Part shown: positions 1 through 9,875 of the stretch, piece after piece | How the letters are laid out: each line of letters opens with the position of its first letter | Numbering within the stretch: position 1 is the first letter of the stretch | NCBI GenBank assembly: GCA_022478985.1 | Contig: JAKSZP010012241.1 | Coordinates: 1 to 64,000 of the forward strand | Reading direction: 5' to 3' | DNA length: 64,000 nt | From: Massospora cicadina | Taxonomy: Eukaryota; Entomophthoromycota; Entomophthoromycetes; Entomophthorales; Entomophthoraceae | Notes under the pieces: generated by a model | Database searches by the model: none | Told to the model about the DNA's origin: nothing | Seen by the model: the letters and a program-made list of their open reading frames with translations, nothing else | Translations under genes and position numbers: made by a program

Positions 1-673
1 TTTTTTGATACATGATCTTTTTATTATTATAAACAAACTAGGGAATTTATAGGTAAATCAGCGCCCAACTACTCTGGTGGAACCTCATTAAGGAAACGGC
101 AGCTGTTGCCATCAATTTTCCCTTTGAGGTCTCTTCTGGTGATGACCTTCTCCATCAGGCTAAGGATTCCTCGATTTGAAATCCTAGAGACCTAAAAACA
201 GAAAGAGCAATAAACGTTCTAATGTTTCCGCTCAATCACAGTGAACCAACCACATTTGAACAGCGACCTGTTTAGATAATGGGACTCTTTACCCATAATA
301 GCAGGTTGCAAACTAACTGATTGATTCACTAGTTACAGGCGGCTAACTTGACTCACAACTGGTATTCAAAATTCTGATTAGTTGTTTAAGAATCCTGAGC
401 AATCCCAATTGGTAAACCTGATAGTAAATCAACAATTAACTATCAGATGTCCCAATTTCGTCAGCTACTCTGCATGACAAAATCTTAAGAATTTTTATGG
501 ATTGACCCGCAGCAAATCCAAACCCTGAGAATTACAAAAAATCTGCTAGCGTTATTAAACCAATATTGAAAGCAACCAATATCCATTTCGTTTGCTATTG
601 AGACATATCCCAAAGCGAACTAGAAGATTTTTTAACCTAGGAAGCTGGAAATGTGGGTAAGATCCCACCACCA
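1..673 (+). repeat. Family B long LTR-like repeat, copy 1 (3' part)
   Basis: This stretch aligns in the same orientation with the right-hand parts of two other copies at 22854-23960 and 29136-30262. Shared landmarks are an 'aaacggca' block near 99, a 'gggac...ttacccat' block near 280 and the terminal 'gggtaagatcccacc' block near 655. Its left part lies outside the window. Copies start TG-like and end CA-like, so I read the family as solo LTRs about 1.1 kb long. No reading frame of note is present. Confidence 0.6.
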
Positions 674-739
674 TGCAAGAAAATTATTATCTGCCATCTG
701 CTTTATTACCCTACAAGATTAGCTACCACCAATTACTAA

Positions 740-1073
740 AATGTCCCCATTTCAGATCCTCTACAGTAGAAAGCCCTGAATGCCTAGTAAAATCTAGCCT
801 TTGTTGTACTCCGCCTCTCCTAACACTGCCAAGTTGATGATGAGGGTGCTAGCCAATGAGACAACAAGGGTACAAGGGTTAACCACCCAAGGGATTGTCT
901 CTACAACCGCCAAGAAGACTACAATCTCTAACAACAAACATTCAGCTCTTTCTTTGATAAATTTTATAGACCTTATGCTATTCTACAACCATCGCTCTGG
1001 CGGGCATTCAAAAAAGGAGGAGACTTCCTGGTTGGGACCCTATAACGTGATTTATAAGGCTAGCTCTTAATAC
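740..1073 (+). pseudogene. Ty3/gypsy integrase C-terminal fragment
   Basis: The plus strand reads FQILYSRKP then a stop and MP near 752-787, the usual end of the gypsy integrase core (PF-x-LYGRKPxxP). About 200 bases further comes FYNHRSGGHSKKEETSWLGPYNVI-like coding ending at the stop at 1068-1070, which resembles the post-core GPY segment. The frame is broken between the two parts. No catalytic DDE residues, LTR or upstream pol were found nearby, because repeat copy 1 abuts on the left. It is a dead remnant. Confidence 0.55.
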
Positions 1074-1100
1074 TCCATTGCCAATTCTTTCAAGGCACAA

Positions 1101-1340
1101 GTGTTAGCCATGTACATGCTAGGTTCCTGCGCCCTTTATGTTCCCCTCTTCCAGGATCTTATAGAAAATGATGTCAGCGTTTGTACTAAAGTTTCTCCTT
1201 ATTTCTTGGGTTTAGACCAATATATTGTTGACCATTCTCGTCTGGGGTTGAGCTTTCCAGACTTAGATAAATTGCCACCAAATGAGCCCTTGTTCTTAAA
1301 TGGGCGTGGAGCAATGAAGGGATTTTGGGAATCTTTATAA
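1101..1340 (+). other. Open frame after integrase remnant, unidentified
   Basis: A 79-codon open frame follows the integrase remnant on the same strand after a short gap. It could be the decayed C-terminal tail of the same polyprotein, because spacing and strand agree. The translation shows no motif I recognise. It may equally be a chance open frame, so no function is proposed. From 1345 to about 2190 I see nothing coding. Confidence 0.2.
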
Positions 1341-2612
1341 TATGAAACTTCATCTTCATACCAGAGGCCACCATCCAGACGTCCTTGCAAAATGCAAGGG
1401 TAACAATCAGTAAGCTGATAAAAATGAAGTGACTGTATCTTGACCCTAATATTAGATGAGAAACGAAGATCCTGAATGAAGAGGACTTGGACGCTCCATC
1501 CACACAGAACACCTAGACGCTTATATAAATCAGTTTTCTAACATATAAGATTACCATATAATTTCTCTAGCGAATTTATATTTAATTTGACCTCTTTACA
1601 TAGTTACAATTATTAGAATTTAACCAAGGATGGTGCTTATAAACTAGACCCTGGAGAAACAAAAGTGATATGTCATCGCCTATCTTCAGCAATTATAATC
1701 AGTCAAACCATCATGAAGAAGGCTTATGACTTCTGTATCTACTGCCCCAGGAATCCACAATTTTTATACTTGGTTTTTTCTTGGTGAAAGTCCAAAAGTG
1801 TTATCTAAAGAAATTTGATTTGTTACTAACTAAAAGGTGCGCTAGAATAGATAGAATGTGAGAAATTGGAGAGCAACTTCTACCTTTGTTGAGGCAAATG
1901 GCCATGAAGGCTTGCTTTATATTTAAGAGGGTCTATTAACTGCCAAACTTTTGTACTAGAGCGTTATTAACCAGGGACCAGGTTTGAAATTCATTTAGGT
2001 AAGGTATCATAAACTTTAAGGAATCCCCAGTTAAGCAGGAATGTATATTTTAATTTTTTGGTGATTGGTACTTCTTCCATAGCATTCTCATATGCGTTTA
2101 AAACAAGGCACTGATCTTTTGACCAGTAAGGTTTTTTTTATCTGGGTTAAAAAAGGGATTCTGATAGTGCAGAGAGGGTATTGTTGCTAGGCTCGTTAAT
2201 GATACTAAGTTCAATAGATACTGATTTGGCATATACTTTGGGGGACTTGTTGGTCCATTTGACTTTGTAGTTTTTCCAGTTGTCCTGTAATTTGTTTCAG
2301 CATCAGTTGAGTACGCTGGAGTCGGCTTTCTTGTTTATATGTGATTTTGATTTAAACCTTGTACTCACGAGAGCTAGCATAAGCCTCTAGAGTAACATAT
2401 TTTTGCTACAACTTGCCAAACTGTTTTTCTATAAATCCCATAAATTCTTGCACATTCTCCTTTTTGTATCTATAGCTTTTAAGTAATGTCAGGGTTGATT
2501 TGAGCTACTGTCAACGTGAAATTCTCATCTTTATAAAAAAATTTCTTTTGAAGGGCTTTAATATTTTCAAGAATCTCACCTAACATGAGATCTTTAGTTA
2601 GGTGGCATCTAA

Positions 2613-2742
2613 CCCAGGGGGCCAGGCGGCCCTTTGGAACCTGGTCGTCCTTCAGCCCATTCAGTACCTCTGAGTCCTCTTGGACCTTGGATGCCATTAA
2701 GTAACATCAGTTCTAGTAAGACCCTGTGGCCTTTCAGGTCCT
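2613..2742 (-). other. Collagen-like Gly-X-Y coding stretch (element J gag)
   Basis: On the minus strand one frame reads G-I-Q-G-P-R-G-L-R-G-T-E and, four residues on, G-R-P-G-S-K-G-P-P-G-P-L. Another frame just upstream reads GPERPQGL. Glycine recurs every third residue with frequent proline, the collagen triple-helix pattern. One shift and a few lost glycines interrupt it. The matching stretch in element A lies on the other strand at 5161-5255. Function is unknown; a trimeric stalk on Gag would be the simplest guess. Confidence 0.6.
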
Positions 2743-3540
2743 TCATTAATGGCGGCAGCCCATCATTGCAGTTGGTCAAGTAAGGCCTCTACTTGATGTA
2801 ATAATCGCGTTAATGCTTATAGCAAAGCCTGGGTATGGGCGGCAGCTTTTTAATGAGATGTTCTTTATATATCTGCATACATTAGATATCACACTTTGTA
2901 GTCATTGATTGAGGTGGTTCTCCATGTAGCCAGAATTTCAGAGTATAAAAAAGCATCTTTGATTCCAAGTATTGTTGATAAGTTGAAAGTTATCCTGAAT
3001 TGCTTTACAAATATCATGAGCGTAAGTGGAAGCGGCTTTGTAAGATTAAACTAAATTGTAATTGCGACCTTACATTAAAACTAGCTGGTGTAACACCTCT
3101 TGGTGGTGAAGTCCTACTTTATGGTAGAGATGATGGAGAGCAGGATGTACAAACTGACGTAGTCTGGGTTCTTACACCACTGATCAGCTCATTAATTGCT
3201 AAGGTAGCTGAACTGTAGACTCTCCACTATAAGGTGTGACAGTAGTAGATCATAAATGACTGTATTGACTCTCAGTATAATAATTCCATCTAAAAAGTTG
3301 TTAAACGGTGTTTATTATGTTTTTCAGTTTAAATATAGAACCGACTATAGTTTTGGCATGAGTAGAATAAATTTCAAGGTAGCTAGATATTCTAGGTTAT
3401 CTGGTTTTAAAGGTTGTACCTCATCTTATGAAGTACTAATCTATTGGGTAATGCTCTTCTCCCCACCTGAAGGAAAGAATACTTACTAAAGCTATCTTTC
3501 ATAGTTTGTAATAGATATTTCCACTAGCTACAACAAAGTG

Positions 3541-3559
3541 AACCCTATAGTGAGCACCA
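3541..3559 (-). promoter_or_regulatory. Putative tRNA primer-binding site of element J
   Basis: The minus strand reads TGGTGCTCACTATAGG, which differs at two positions from the site after the 5' LTR of element A (TGGTGCTTACTATTGG at 4393). A primer-binding site begins with TGG to pair with the CCA end of a tRNA. Its position 5' of gag fragment J fits. The LTR that should flank it at 3560-3900 is too decayed for me to delimit. Confidence 0.4.
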
Positions 3560-3917
3560 CGTTTTGAATTTACCACAAAGAAAAATCAAATCATGAAACT
3601 TTACATTATTGAGTACTAAGGAAAGGAAGTCTAGAATTTCTTTGAAATTATGAAACTGATGGGCAGAATGGATGTAGAGGGGCGATGGTGTTGCACTTTC
3701 ACTTCTTCAGGGTCCAAAATGTTGGCAACCATCCTGAGTTACATATTATTATCATAACTACACATAGAGATGCAAATAATACTATAAGTTGATAGGAGAA
3801 ATATGATATTTTTATTAGTTAATAGTTCTCAATACTATTGGATATATCAGTGCCCTGTGGCAGATAGAGCGCCTAGTTCCTCTTTGTTCAGTATCTTCAA
3901 ACCTCATCCAATAAGGT

Positions 3918-4390
3918 TTTTGGTATTTGAGATGATTAGCGAGTCAAATTTCTACTCCAAAATTGAGCCTCAGTAGATCAACTCTTGTATTAATGAAAAT
4001 GAAACTTTACCATGAAGGCACCAATACTAGACTCAATTAGGAAGCATCATGCGCTTGAGAATCAATGGAAACATCTTCAGGAATCCATCACTTCTTCTTA
4101 TATTATGAGAGGCGCAGCCGCCACCACTGTGGTCATGAGGATGATGTATAACAATAAGGTTGCCAACCAGGAGGGTGATCTGGAAGACAGATAAAGATAC
4201 TGATTGCACGGGGCCTGAAGGTCCCTGAGACACCACGTCCATAAATGGCCTATAAATAGTGATGCTTTATAACTCAATAAAAAGTCTATATTCGCCCCAA
4301 TTTTTCGTTTTTTGACCTCTCCGCTAATTTAAAGCTTTGAGCCCATTTTTGAACTTTGGCGTTAGTCAAGAGAACAGTTACGTCAAGAAA
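3918..4390 (+). repeat. Element A 5' LTR
   Basis: It aligns along its length with 15320-15791, including 'tgaaacttta', 'ggtcatgaggatgat' and 'cctctccactaattt'-type blocks. It contains a TATA-like TATAAATAG near 4250 and AATAAA near 4278, so promoter and polyadenylation signals lie in the expected order. The first bases are decayed compared with TGTCAGGATT in the 3' copy. The right end lies between 4385 and 4392, just before the primer site. Confidence 0.7.
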
Positions 4391-4392
4391 AG

Positions 4393-4410
4393 TGGTGCTT
4401 ACTATTGGAG
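4393..4410 (+). promoter_or_regulatory. Element A tRNA primer-binding site
   Basis: TGGTGCTTACTATTGGAG follows the 5' LTR end by a few bases. It has the TGG start needed to pair with a tRNA CCA end. I did not assign the tRNA. Confidence 0.5.
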
Positions 4411-6442
4411 CTCCAAGCTGTCCAAGTGAGACATCTTATATGAACAATGGAGAATAATAGTAGTCATGAAAGTCAACCTGCTGATTAATCAATAAGCTTC
4501 ACTTGATGGATTAGTACCTCGCAATAAAAAGTACCTCCCATACACCTTGAAAGCTTATAATTTTGAGGCACCTTCTTGTTCACTCTACCTTTTGTTGATA
4601 ATGATCAATACTATTTCAGTATAAAAACCTTAATGTATTTATTCAATAGTTACTAAATGGTGTTTATTCTGTGTGAAGACCTCTAAAGTTGCTCCGTTAC
4701 TTCTTTGGTGCCTTTTAACATGTGGGTTCTATATAACTCAGCCCAACTACCAGTGGAAGAATTGTCCTTGAGGACTAACGCTATCATCCAAAATCTCGTC
4801 CATCCTGATATATATCAACTCCTACAATTAGTCATGTCTCACCATCATGAAGTCTACTGACAACTAGGGCTTACAAAAACTTTACACCCCATGTTGTCAA
4901 ATTCTATAATGCGGCTTCCTTCTTTGTCCAAGAAAATCAAGAAGCCATTGTCAATCACCAATGACTAATCAACGAAGCCCAAATTATCTAGCGGTGTTGG
5001 ATAGCAGAGTTTCAGGCTACTTCTAAGAATATCTTTAATAGATTGTACAATTCTTTGAGGCTGCTTGGAACCAACGCCTCCACCAAGTCAAAGCCCTGGT
5101 ATGGACTCTCCAGAAACATTATCAGGAGCTGACCTCTTGAGATTTCACCTCCAGAAGTGAGGGGCCTGAAAGCCTAGGGGGATGGAAGGTCCTAGAGGTC
5201 CTTAGGGGCCAAAGGGCCTGGAGGTAAACATGGTCCTCAAGGGCCATCTGGACCCACAGTGCCTACTCCTAGCGACCCCAACGACCCTTAGAGAAAGAAC
5301 GTTTTGGAAGCCCTGGCCACCTTATGGGATAAAATCAGAAATGTGGCCCAAGGATGCAAGCTCTGAGTGGATGGAGTCCCTCTCAACCCTAGGGTCTCGA
5401 TTGAGGCCATGTTGATGAAGTAGATATTCTTAGCACCTTCTCCAAGCTTGCCAATATTTGCATTTTCCAGATTGAACAAACCTGCTATTGATTTGACACC
5501 AGCTTATACAACTTAAAAATTCACCTTATTTTTCAGCGCGCTGTCATCCAAGCATTAAGTGAGCAGGTTGCTCATAAGGCCTCCATCTCCTCCCTCAGTC
5601 ATAACTGGGTTGATAACAAAGAGGACCTCAAGGGCTAAGATGAAAGTTGTATCAGCAAGCTCCCCAAAACTATGTAGAGACTGAAATTTTCGAACCTGAA
5701 ACAATTTCTGGTATTAGTACCATCTCCACTCCTCATGTATTTAAGCCTAGTTTTTAAGTGGATTACACCAGTCAGGAAAGTATTGCCTCTTTCTTTTATG
5801 CATATGAGAGTTTCTTGGAAGAGGCCACTGAACGGAAAAAGATAGAACCATATCCAAACCTGTCTTATAATCACTTAGGAGATTATGACTCCTCATCTAT
5901 AATAATGCATCACCTTGAACATGTCTAAACTGCTTTAGTCCAAAGATTTGGAAGCAACCAAACCATGGACAATCAGGTAACAAGCGTTTATGGTATCCGC
6001 ATGAATAAAGGAGAGAACCCTGTGAGTTTGCCAGCCATTTCTACACCAAAGTACAGCCCTTAGTGATCACAAATCACATTGCCTTGGACGACGCCATAAC
6101 TGGTGTTATCTCCATGTTGGGGTTTATCCTAAGGTTCAAATGCACATGATCAGCCAGAAAAATGGCTTTACTTGCATTCAGGAAATCAAGGAAGCACTTA
6201 ACGAGATCCCTGCATTGACCCTGAATCTGAAGGTCACCGCCTCTGTCTCCTCCAACTGTCCTCAGGTCCATGTCTTCAAAAACCAGAAGGATTTTTGACC
6301 CCAATGACTTACTGCAATGGCTTTTATCACAGCGCCAAGACATGCTGGAAGCGACTTGCTGAGGAGGTGGGATTAGGAACGTCAGCATGAAGGACGAGGC
6401 GCTCCATTCTGACATCCCTACCACGTCATAAGAATCAACCAT
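4411..6442 (+). pseudogene. Element A gag region (leader, collagen-like, capsid-like, CCHC)
   Basis: This is the Gag structural polyprotein that would form virus-like particles. After about 750 bases of leader come a Gly-X-Y stretch (5161-5255), a helical segment near 5530-5640, a capsid-like stretch near 5700-6050 and a decayed zinc knuckle near 6300-6355 (CNGFYHSAKTC, one early Cys already missing). The reading frame changes several times and stops are frequent, so no Gag could be made. The 122-codon open frame on the opposite strand at 6074-6442 is antisense to the knuckle and not a gene. Confidence 0.6.
5161..5255 (+). other. Collagen-like Gly-X-Y coding stretch (element A gag)
   Basis: One frame reads G-M-E-G-P-R-G-P-stop-G-P-K-G. 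The next frame continues as G-G-K-H-G-P-Q-G-P-S-G-P. Together they give roughly ten triplets with Gly at every third position and many Pro, interrupted by one stop and one shift. The same kind of stretch stands at the same distance from the primer site in fragment J on the other strand, which argues against chance. Confidence 0.6.
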
Positions 6443-7253
6443 GACCTCTAAAGAACCTGGAGCTATTGTATCTGAAGAAGAAGATCTTGATACTCATTGA
6501 TAATATAGAATTTGATACTACTTACTCTTCTTTCAATAAACCTCCCATGTTTCTCCTAATACCTCCACAGTTTGGGATTCTGATTACCTGTGTCTCTGTT
6601 TGAGTTCATAACATTCTGGTTCTCTCCATTGTTGACAGTAATTCGCCATGAATGTCATTTATCCAAACTGATGAAACATATTAATATTTATCCAGATTTT
6701 ACGCATTACATAGAATGCGTCATGGATGGACCACAGTTTACACAATCCATAGGGGTCTATTCTTCCCTACTTATCTGATTAGTAAGCGTACTTTAAATAC
6801 CCCCGCTGTTGCACTGGATAACCTCAGCTATAAACTTCTTCTCAGAACTCGATTTCTCTAAGACTGCTCTGCTTTAGTACAATATGACAAAGGTTTTCTA
6901 TCCCTTCTGGGACATCAGGTTCCCTGATCACTACCTCATGTGACTACAAAGCAGAGGTCAAGGCCTAGGCTTGCCTATTATGGAGTGAGAGCTTAATCAA
7001 TTGATTTAAAATCGTGTAAGGGGCTCTTAAGTACTGTCGCCCCTGCCTGCCATTAGTGACCTCGAAGGGATGGCAAACTATCTACCTAGGCGACCACTAT
7101 TCCTCCAAAGTCCCAAATTATTGCTAATACCTGGGACCATGTTAACATCCCCTCCAGATACCTGCTGGAGATCTGAGGTCTAGATAACCCATCTGCCAAA
7201 GAGGTCCTAACCTTTCTGGAAATTCTAGATACTGATATTCCTGATCCATAGCA

Positions 7254-7600
7254 GTGCTGTTGACTAACCTTACTGACAGGCCTAGGGTAGTGGGCTCACA
7301 TAGTCCTGCCGCGTATGTTAGCCTTATACAGGTAGAAGATGTCAATGATGTCCGCAGCTTTGGAAATCTGAGGGATTTTGGTTTGGAGACGACCCCATCA
7401 GTGGCTCTAGTTGACATCTGTATCAGAAAGGAGCCCACTGGGGAACAACAGCGCCAAGTTCAAGAATTACTAATGGAGTATACAGACTCTTTTCAGCCTG
7501 GTTTACAATTTTGGGGAAATGAGTGGTATCTTTCATCATATGGAGGCCGGGGACGCTCCCTCCTTTCATTCCTGACCTTACAAAAATAGTAAGGTTGAAG
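7254..7600 (+). pseudogene. Element A protease-to-RT linker
   Basis: A 111-codon open frame (7254-7589) matches the region between protease and reverse transcriptase of element E: a short hydrophobic run, then a 'LVDICI...EQQRQVQELLMEYTD' segment that parallels E's 'LVDVKI...KQQQQADALIEEYVD'. I could not place the protease active-site motif, which should lie before 7254. The frame closes before the reverse transcriptase starts. Confidence 0.5.
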
Positions 7601-7608
7601 AAGCTTAT

Positions 7609-8420
7609 GTGGCAGTAGAACTCAAACATCTACACAAGGACAGACTATTGGCGCCTTTGCGTAGCCCTGGGCATCCTCCTCCTATTGGTTCAAAAGAAGG
7701 ATGGCAGTCATTTGAGGTGATGGACTATTACTGGCTCAACTCCATCATCAAAAAAGACAGTTATCCTTTGCACCAAATCAATGACTCTCTCCTCTTAATT
7801 GCCTGGTTGCAATACTTCTTTGCAATTGATCTTGTTAGTGGATATTGGCAAGTGGAGCTCACCCCCAAAGACCGAGCCAATAGTGTGCTCATAGCCAACG
7901 AAGGTCTATTTAAACCCATGAGAATGCCCCAGGGCCTTTATAACACATCAGTCAACTTCTAACGCGCCATGGACTGGATCCTTGGGGACTTGAAGTTATC
8001 ATGTGTCCTCATATACCTTAATATTGCTGTCTTCTCATGATCTTTCAGTGTTCATGTGGAGCACCTTTAAGAGATTTTAATTGTCTTAGGAAGGCTTCAA
8101 TAAACTCAAACCCTCAAAGTGCTCCTTCTTCCAGTCCAACACGGATTTTCAGACATAATGTGTTGAAAAATGTCATCCAGCCCATACCCATATAAAGTTG
8201 ACGCCATAGAAAGGATGTTGCGCCCCAGAGCCTGAGGGATATTCAGGTATTTTTTGGCATGGTGGGCTAATATCGTAAATTTATCCCTTATTTTTCCAAC
8301 CTGGCCGAGCCACTATTTTACCTCCTGCAGAAGAGCGTGCCTTTTAATTGGAGCTATATAATAACAGGTTTTCTATCGTTGAGAACCTCTCTTTGTACTA
8401 AACCCATTTTTAGTCCAGCC
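7609..8420 (+). pseudogene. Element A reverse transcriptase
   Basis: The 117-codon open frame at 7609-7962 carries gypsy RT motifs in order: DYYWLNSIIKKDSYPL, then FFAIDLVSGYWQVEL, then GLFKPMRMPQGLYNT. Past its stop the frame continues as LIYLNIAVFS near 8015, where the catalytic YLDD box has become YLNI, removing both aspartates. Near 8240 comes the 'VFFGMVGxYRKFIPYFSNLAEPL' segment that normally precedes RNase H. Several stops follow. The product would have copied element RNA into DNA in virus-like particles; this copy is dead. Confidence 0.8.
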
Positions 8421-8429
8421 GCGTTTTAA

Positions 8430-8810
8430 TCAGCCTTTCTTGCTATTCATGGATGCAAGTGATGTCGCTGTTTGGGCATCTTAACCCCCAGCATGATTAA
8501 ACTCAGGTTGATCATCAAGTAGCATATTTCAGCAAAACCTTGAGCAAGGCTGAATGGAACTATAGCATTATTGAATGGTAATGAATGTCTGACTTGTTAG
8601 CAATCAAACACTTCTGGACCTATCTCTATGGCAACCACTTCAACATCGTTACTGATCATTCCTTGCTCTGATGGCTGCTGCAAATGAAGGACCCAGATGG
8701 CTGATTAGCCAGATGGACCCCAGGGGTTCAGAGCTACAACTTCGCTATTGTCCATTGCACGAAAGCAATTCACCAGAATGCCTATGATCTCTAGAATGCC
8801 GGTACTGGCT
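8430..8810 (+). pseudogene. Element A RNase H
   Basis: The plus strand reads LFMDASDVAVWAS (first catalytic Asp kept) near 8445. Next is YSIIEW followed by stops near 8563, then LLAIKHFWTYLYGNHFNIVTDHSLL near 8600-8670 and LARWTPGVQSYNFAIVH near 8705-8757. This is the gypsy-type RNase H block that removes RNA from the RNA-DNA hybrid. At least three stops break it. Confidence 0.75.
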
Positions 8811-9089
8811 GCCTTAACCTCCAAGGAAGACTGGCTGTACGATCTAATCAGTGACCAGAATGCTGGGAATTTGAGACTCTCAAGTTTTAGGCTGAACACA
8901 GAAGATGACTTGAGACACTCAGATCAAGGAAGGAAGTTATATAAAGGCTAATAAGGAATTGCTCCCAAAATCTGCCCTTCTTCAGGAACTGATTTTGTCC
9001 TAGAGGGGCATTTGTGGGACATGGAGTAGTAAAGAAGACTTGCTAGTGGCTAAAGACACGATGTTACTGGGACTGATGATAGAAACCAT

Positions 9090-9799
9090 CCAAGAGGTCC
9101 TAAAGCTTGTATGTCTTGCTGATCCCAAGATCAAGAAGGTCTCAATATCAGCACATGGCGTTGCCCCATTGGGTCATTTTAATGTTGTTAGCATTGATGT
9201 AGTAGGCCCTCTTTCCACTAAGCTGTAAGACCATAAATATATCCTATTAGCCATGGACATTTGACTAAATGAGCTGAAGCGATTTCTGTACCAGCTGCCA
9301 CTGCAAAAGCCATGGCTCTTTTTCTAATTTATTTTTTTTACCCAGAATGGCTTCCCACAAACTCTACTTTCATAAAATGGATTAACTTTCACTCACTGGT
9401 AGTCCAAGAACTTACTCCTTTTTTACTAATCAAAGTTTTACCGCTCCTAGAACCCATTGACTACTGGGGCGGTGGAACGTGTTAATGGAGCCCTTGTATG
9501 TAATTTGCATAGATCGATCGCCTCCAATCCTATCAATGGAATCATTATCAACCCAGATCTTTGCTTGCATACCAAATAAGATACCATCAAATCATTAAGA
9601 TGTTCACCTTTAAAGTTCTATATGGGCGTGCATCTCAGTTACCAAGTAGCATTCAGCCATTGCTCAATACCTTCACTTCTGAGAACTCTGATTTAACTAT
9701 TTGATAATTAGCCAATGAAATTTTCTGGCTTCAAGCTCTAGCCATAAAAGGCATAATAACCACCACCAGAAGAGTTACATCCTGATTTAAGACGGCTGA
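9090..9799 (+). pseudogene. Element A integrase
   Basis: The open frame 9040-9228 ends in FNVVSIDVVGPLSTKL, the start of the gypsy integrase core with its first Asp. After a stop comes KYILLAMDI, the decayed 'KYILVAIDHxTKW' motif. Near 9450-9480 'TTGAVERVNGAL' matches the region around the catalytic Glu. Near 9610-9660 'MFTFKVLYGRASQLPSS' matches the end of the core. Frame breaks are frequent. LINE-1 begins just downstream. Confidence 0.7.
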
Positions 9800-9817
9800 C
9801 CCTCCTTACCCATTTTT
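9800..9817. repeat. LINE-1 target-site duplication, left
   Basis: The 18 bases ccctccttacccattttt recur exactly at 15092-15109 on the far side of LINE-1. A perfect 18-bp duplication fits target-primed reverse transcription and shows a fairly recent insertion. Confidence 0.85.
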
Positions 9818-9875
9818 TAATTTTTAATTTATTGTGGGGAAGGCCGACCATGGGACGGACACTTCCGAATATGAC

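Larger units (their letters stand above)
2190..3559 (-). pseudogene. Gag fragment J with collagen-like and coiled-coil segments
   Basis: Read on the minus strand, a primer-binding-like site at 3541-3559 is followed about 800 bases later by a Gly-X-Y stretch (2613-2742). Next comes a coding stretch ending at 2479 and then a charged, heptad-like coiled coil near 2200-2300 (SRLQRTQLMLKQITGQLEKL). Element A has the same order and nearly the same spacing. I therefore read this as the leader and gag start of a second gypsy element whose rest is lost. Stops and one frame change break it. No capsid-like segment or zinc knuckle was found. Confidence 0.5.

Noticed and set aside
3250..3330. Plus-strand similarity to 4608-4680 as evidence for a second copy of the element A leader
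   Set aside because: Only a short A+T-rich match, on the strand opposite to the gag fragment J around it; too weak to use.
4012..4194. 60-codon frame as a gene
   Set aside because: It lies wholly within the 5' LTR of element A and is broken in the 3' LTR.
4206..4222. GPEGP-like wording in the element A 5' LTR
   Set aside because: Only one or two triplets, inside an LTR, and not kept in the 3' LTR; not part of the collagen-like stretch.
6074..6442. 122-codon open frame on the minus strand
   Set aside because: It is antisense to the element A gag region with the decayed zinc knuckle and has no motif of its own.
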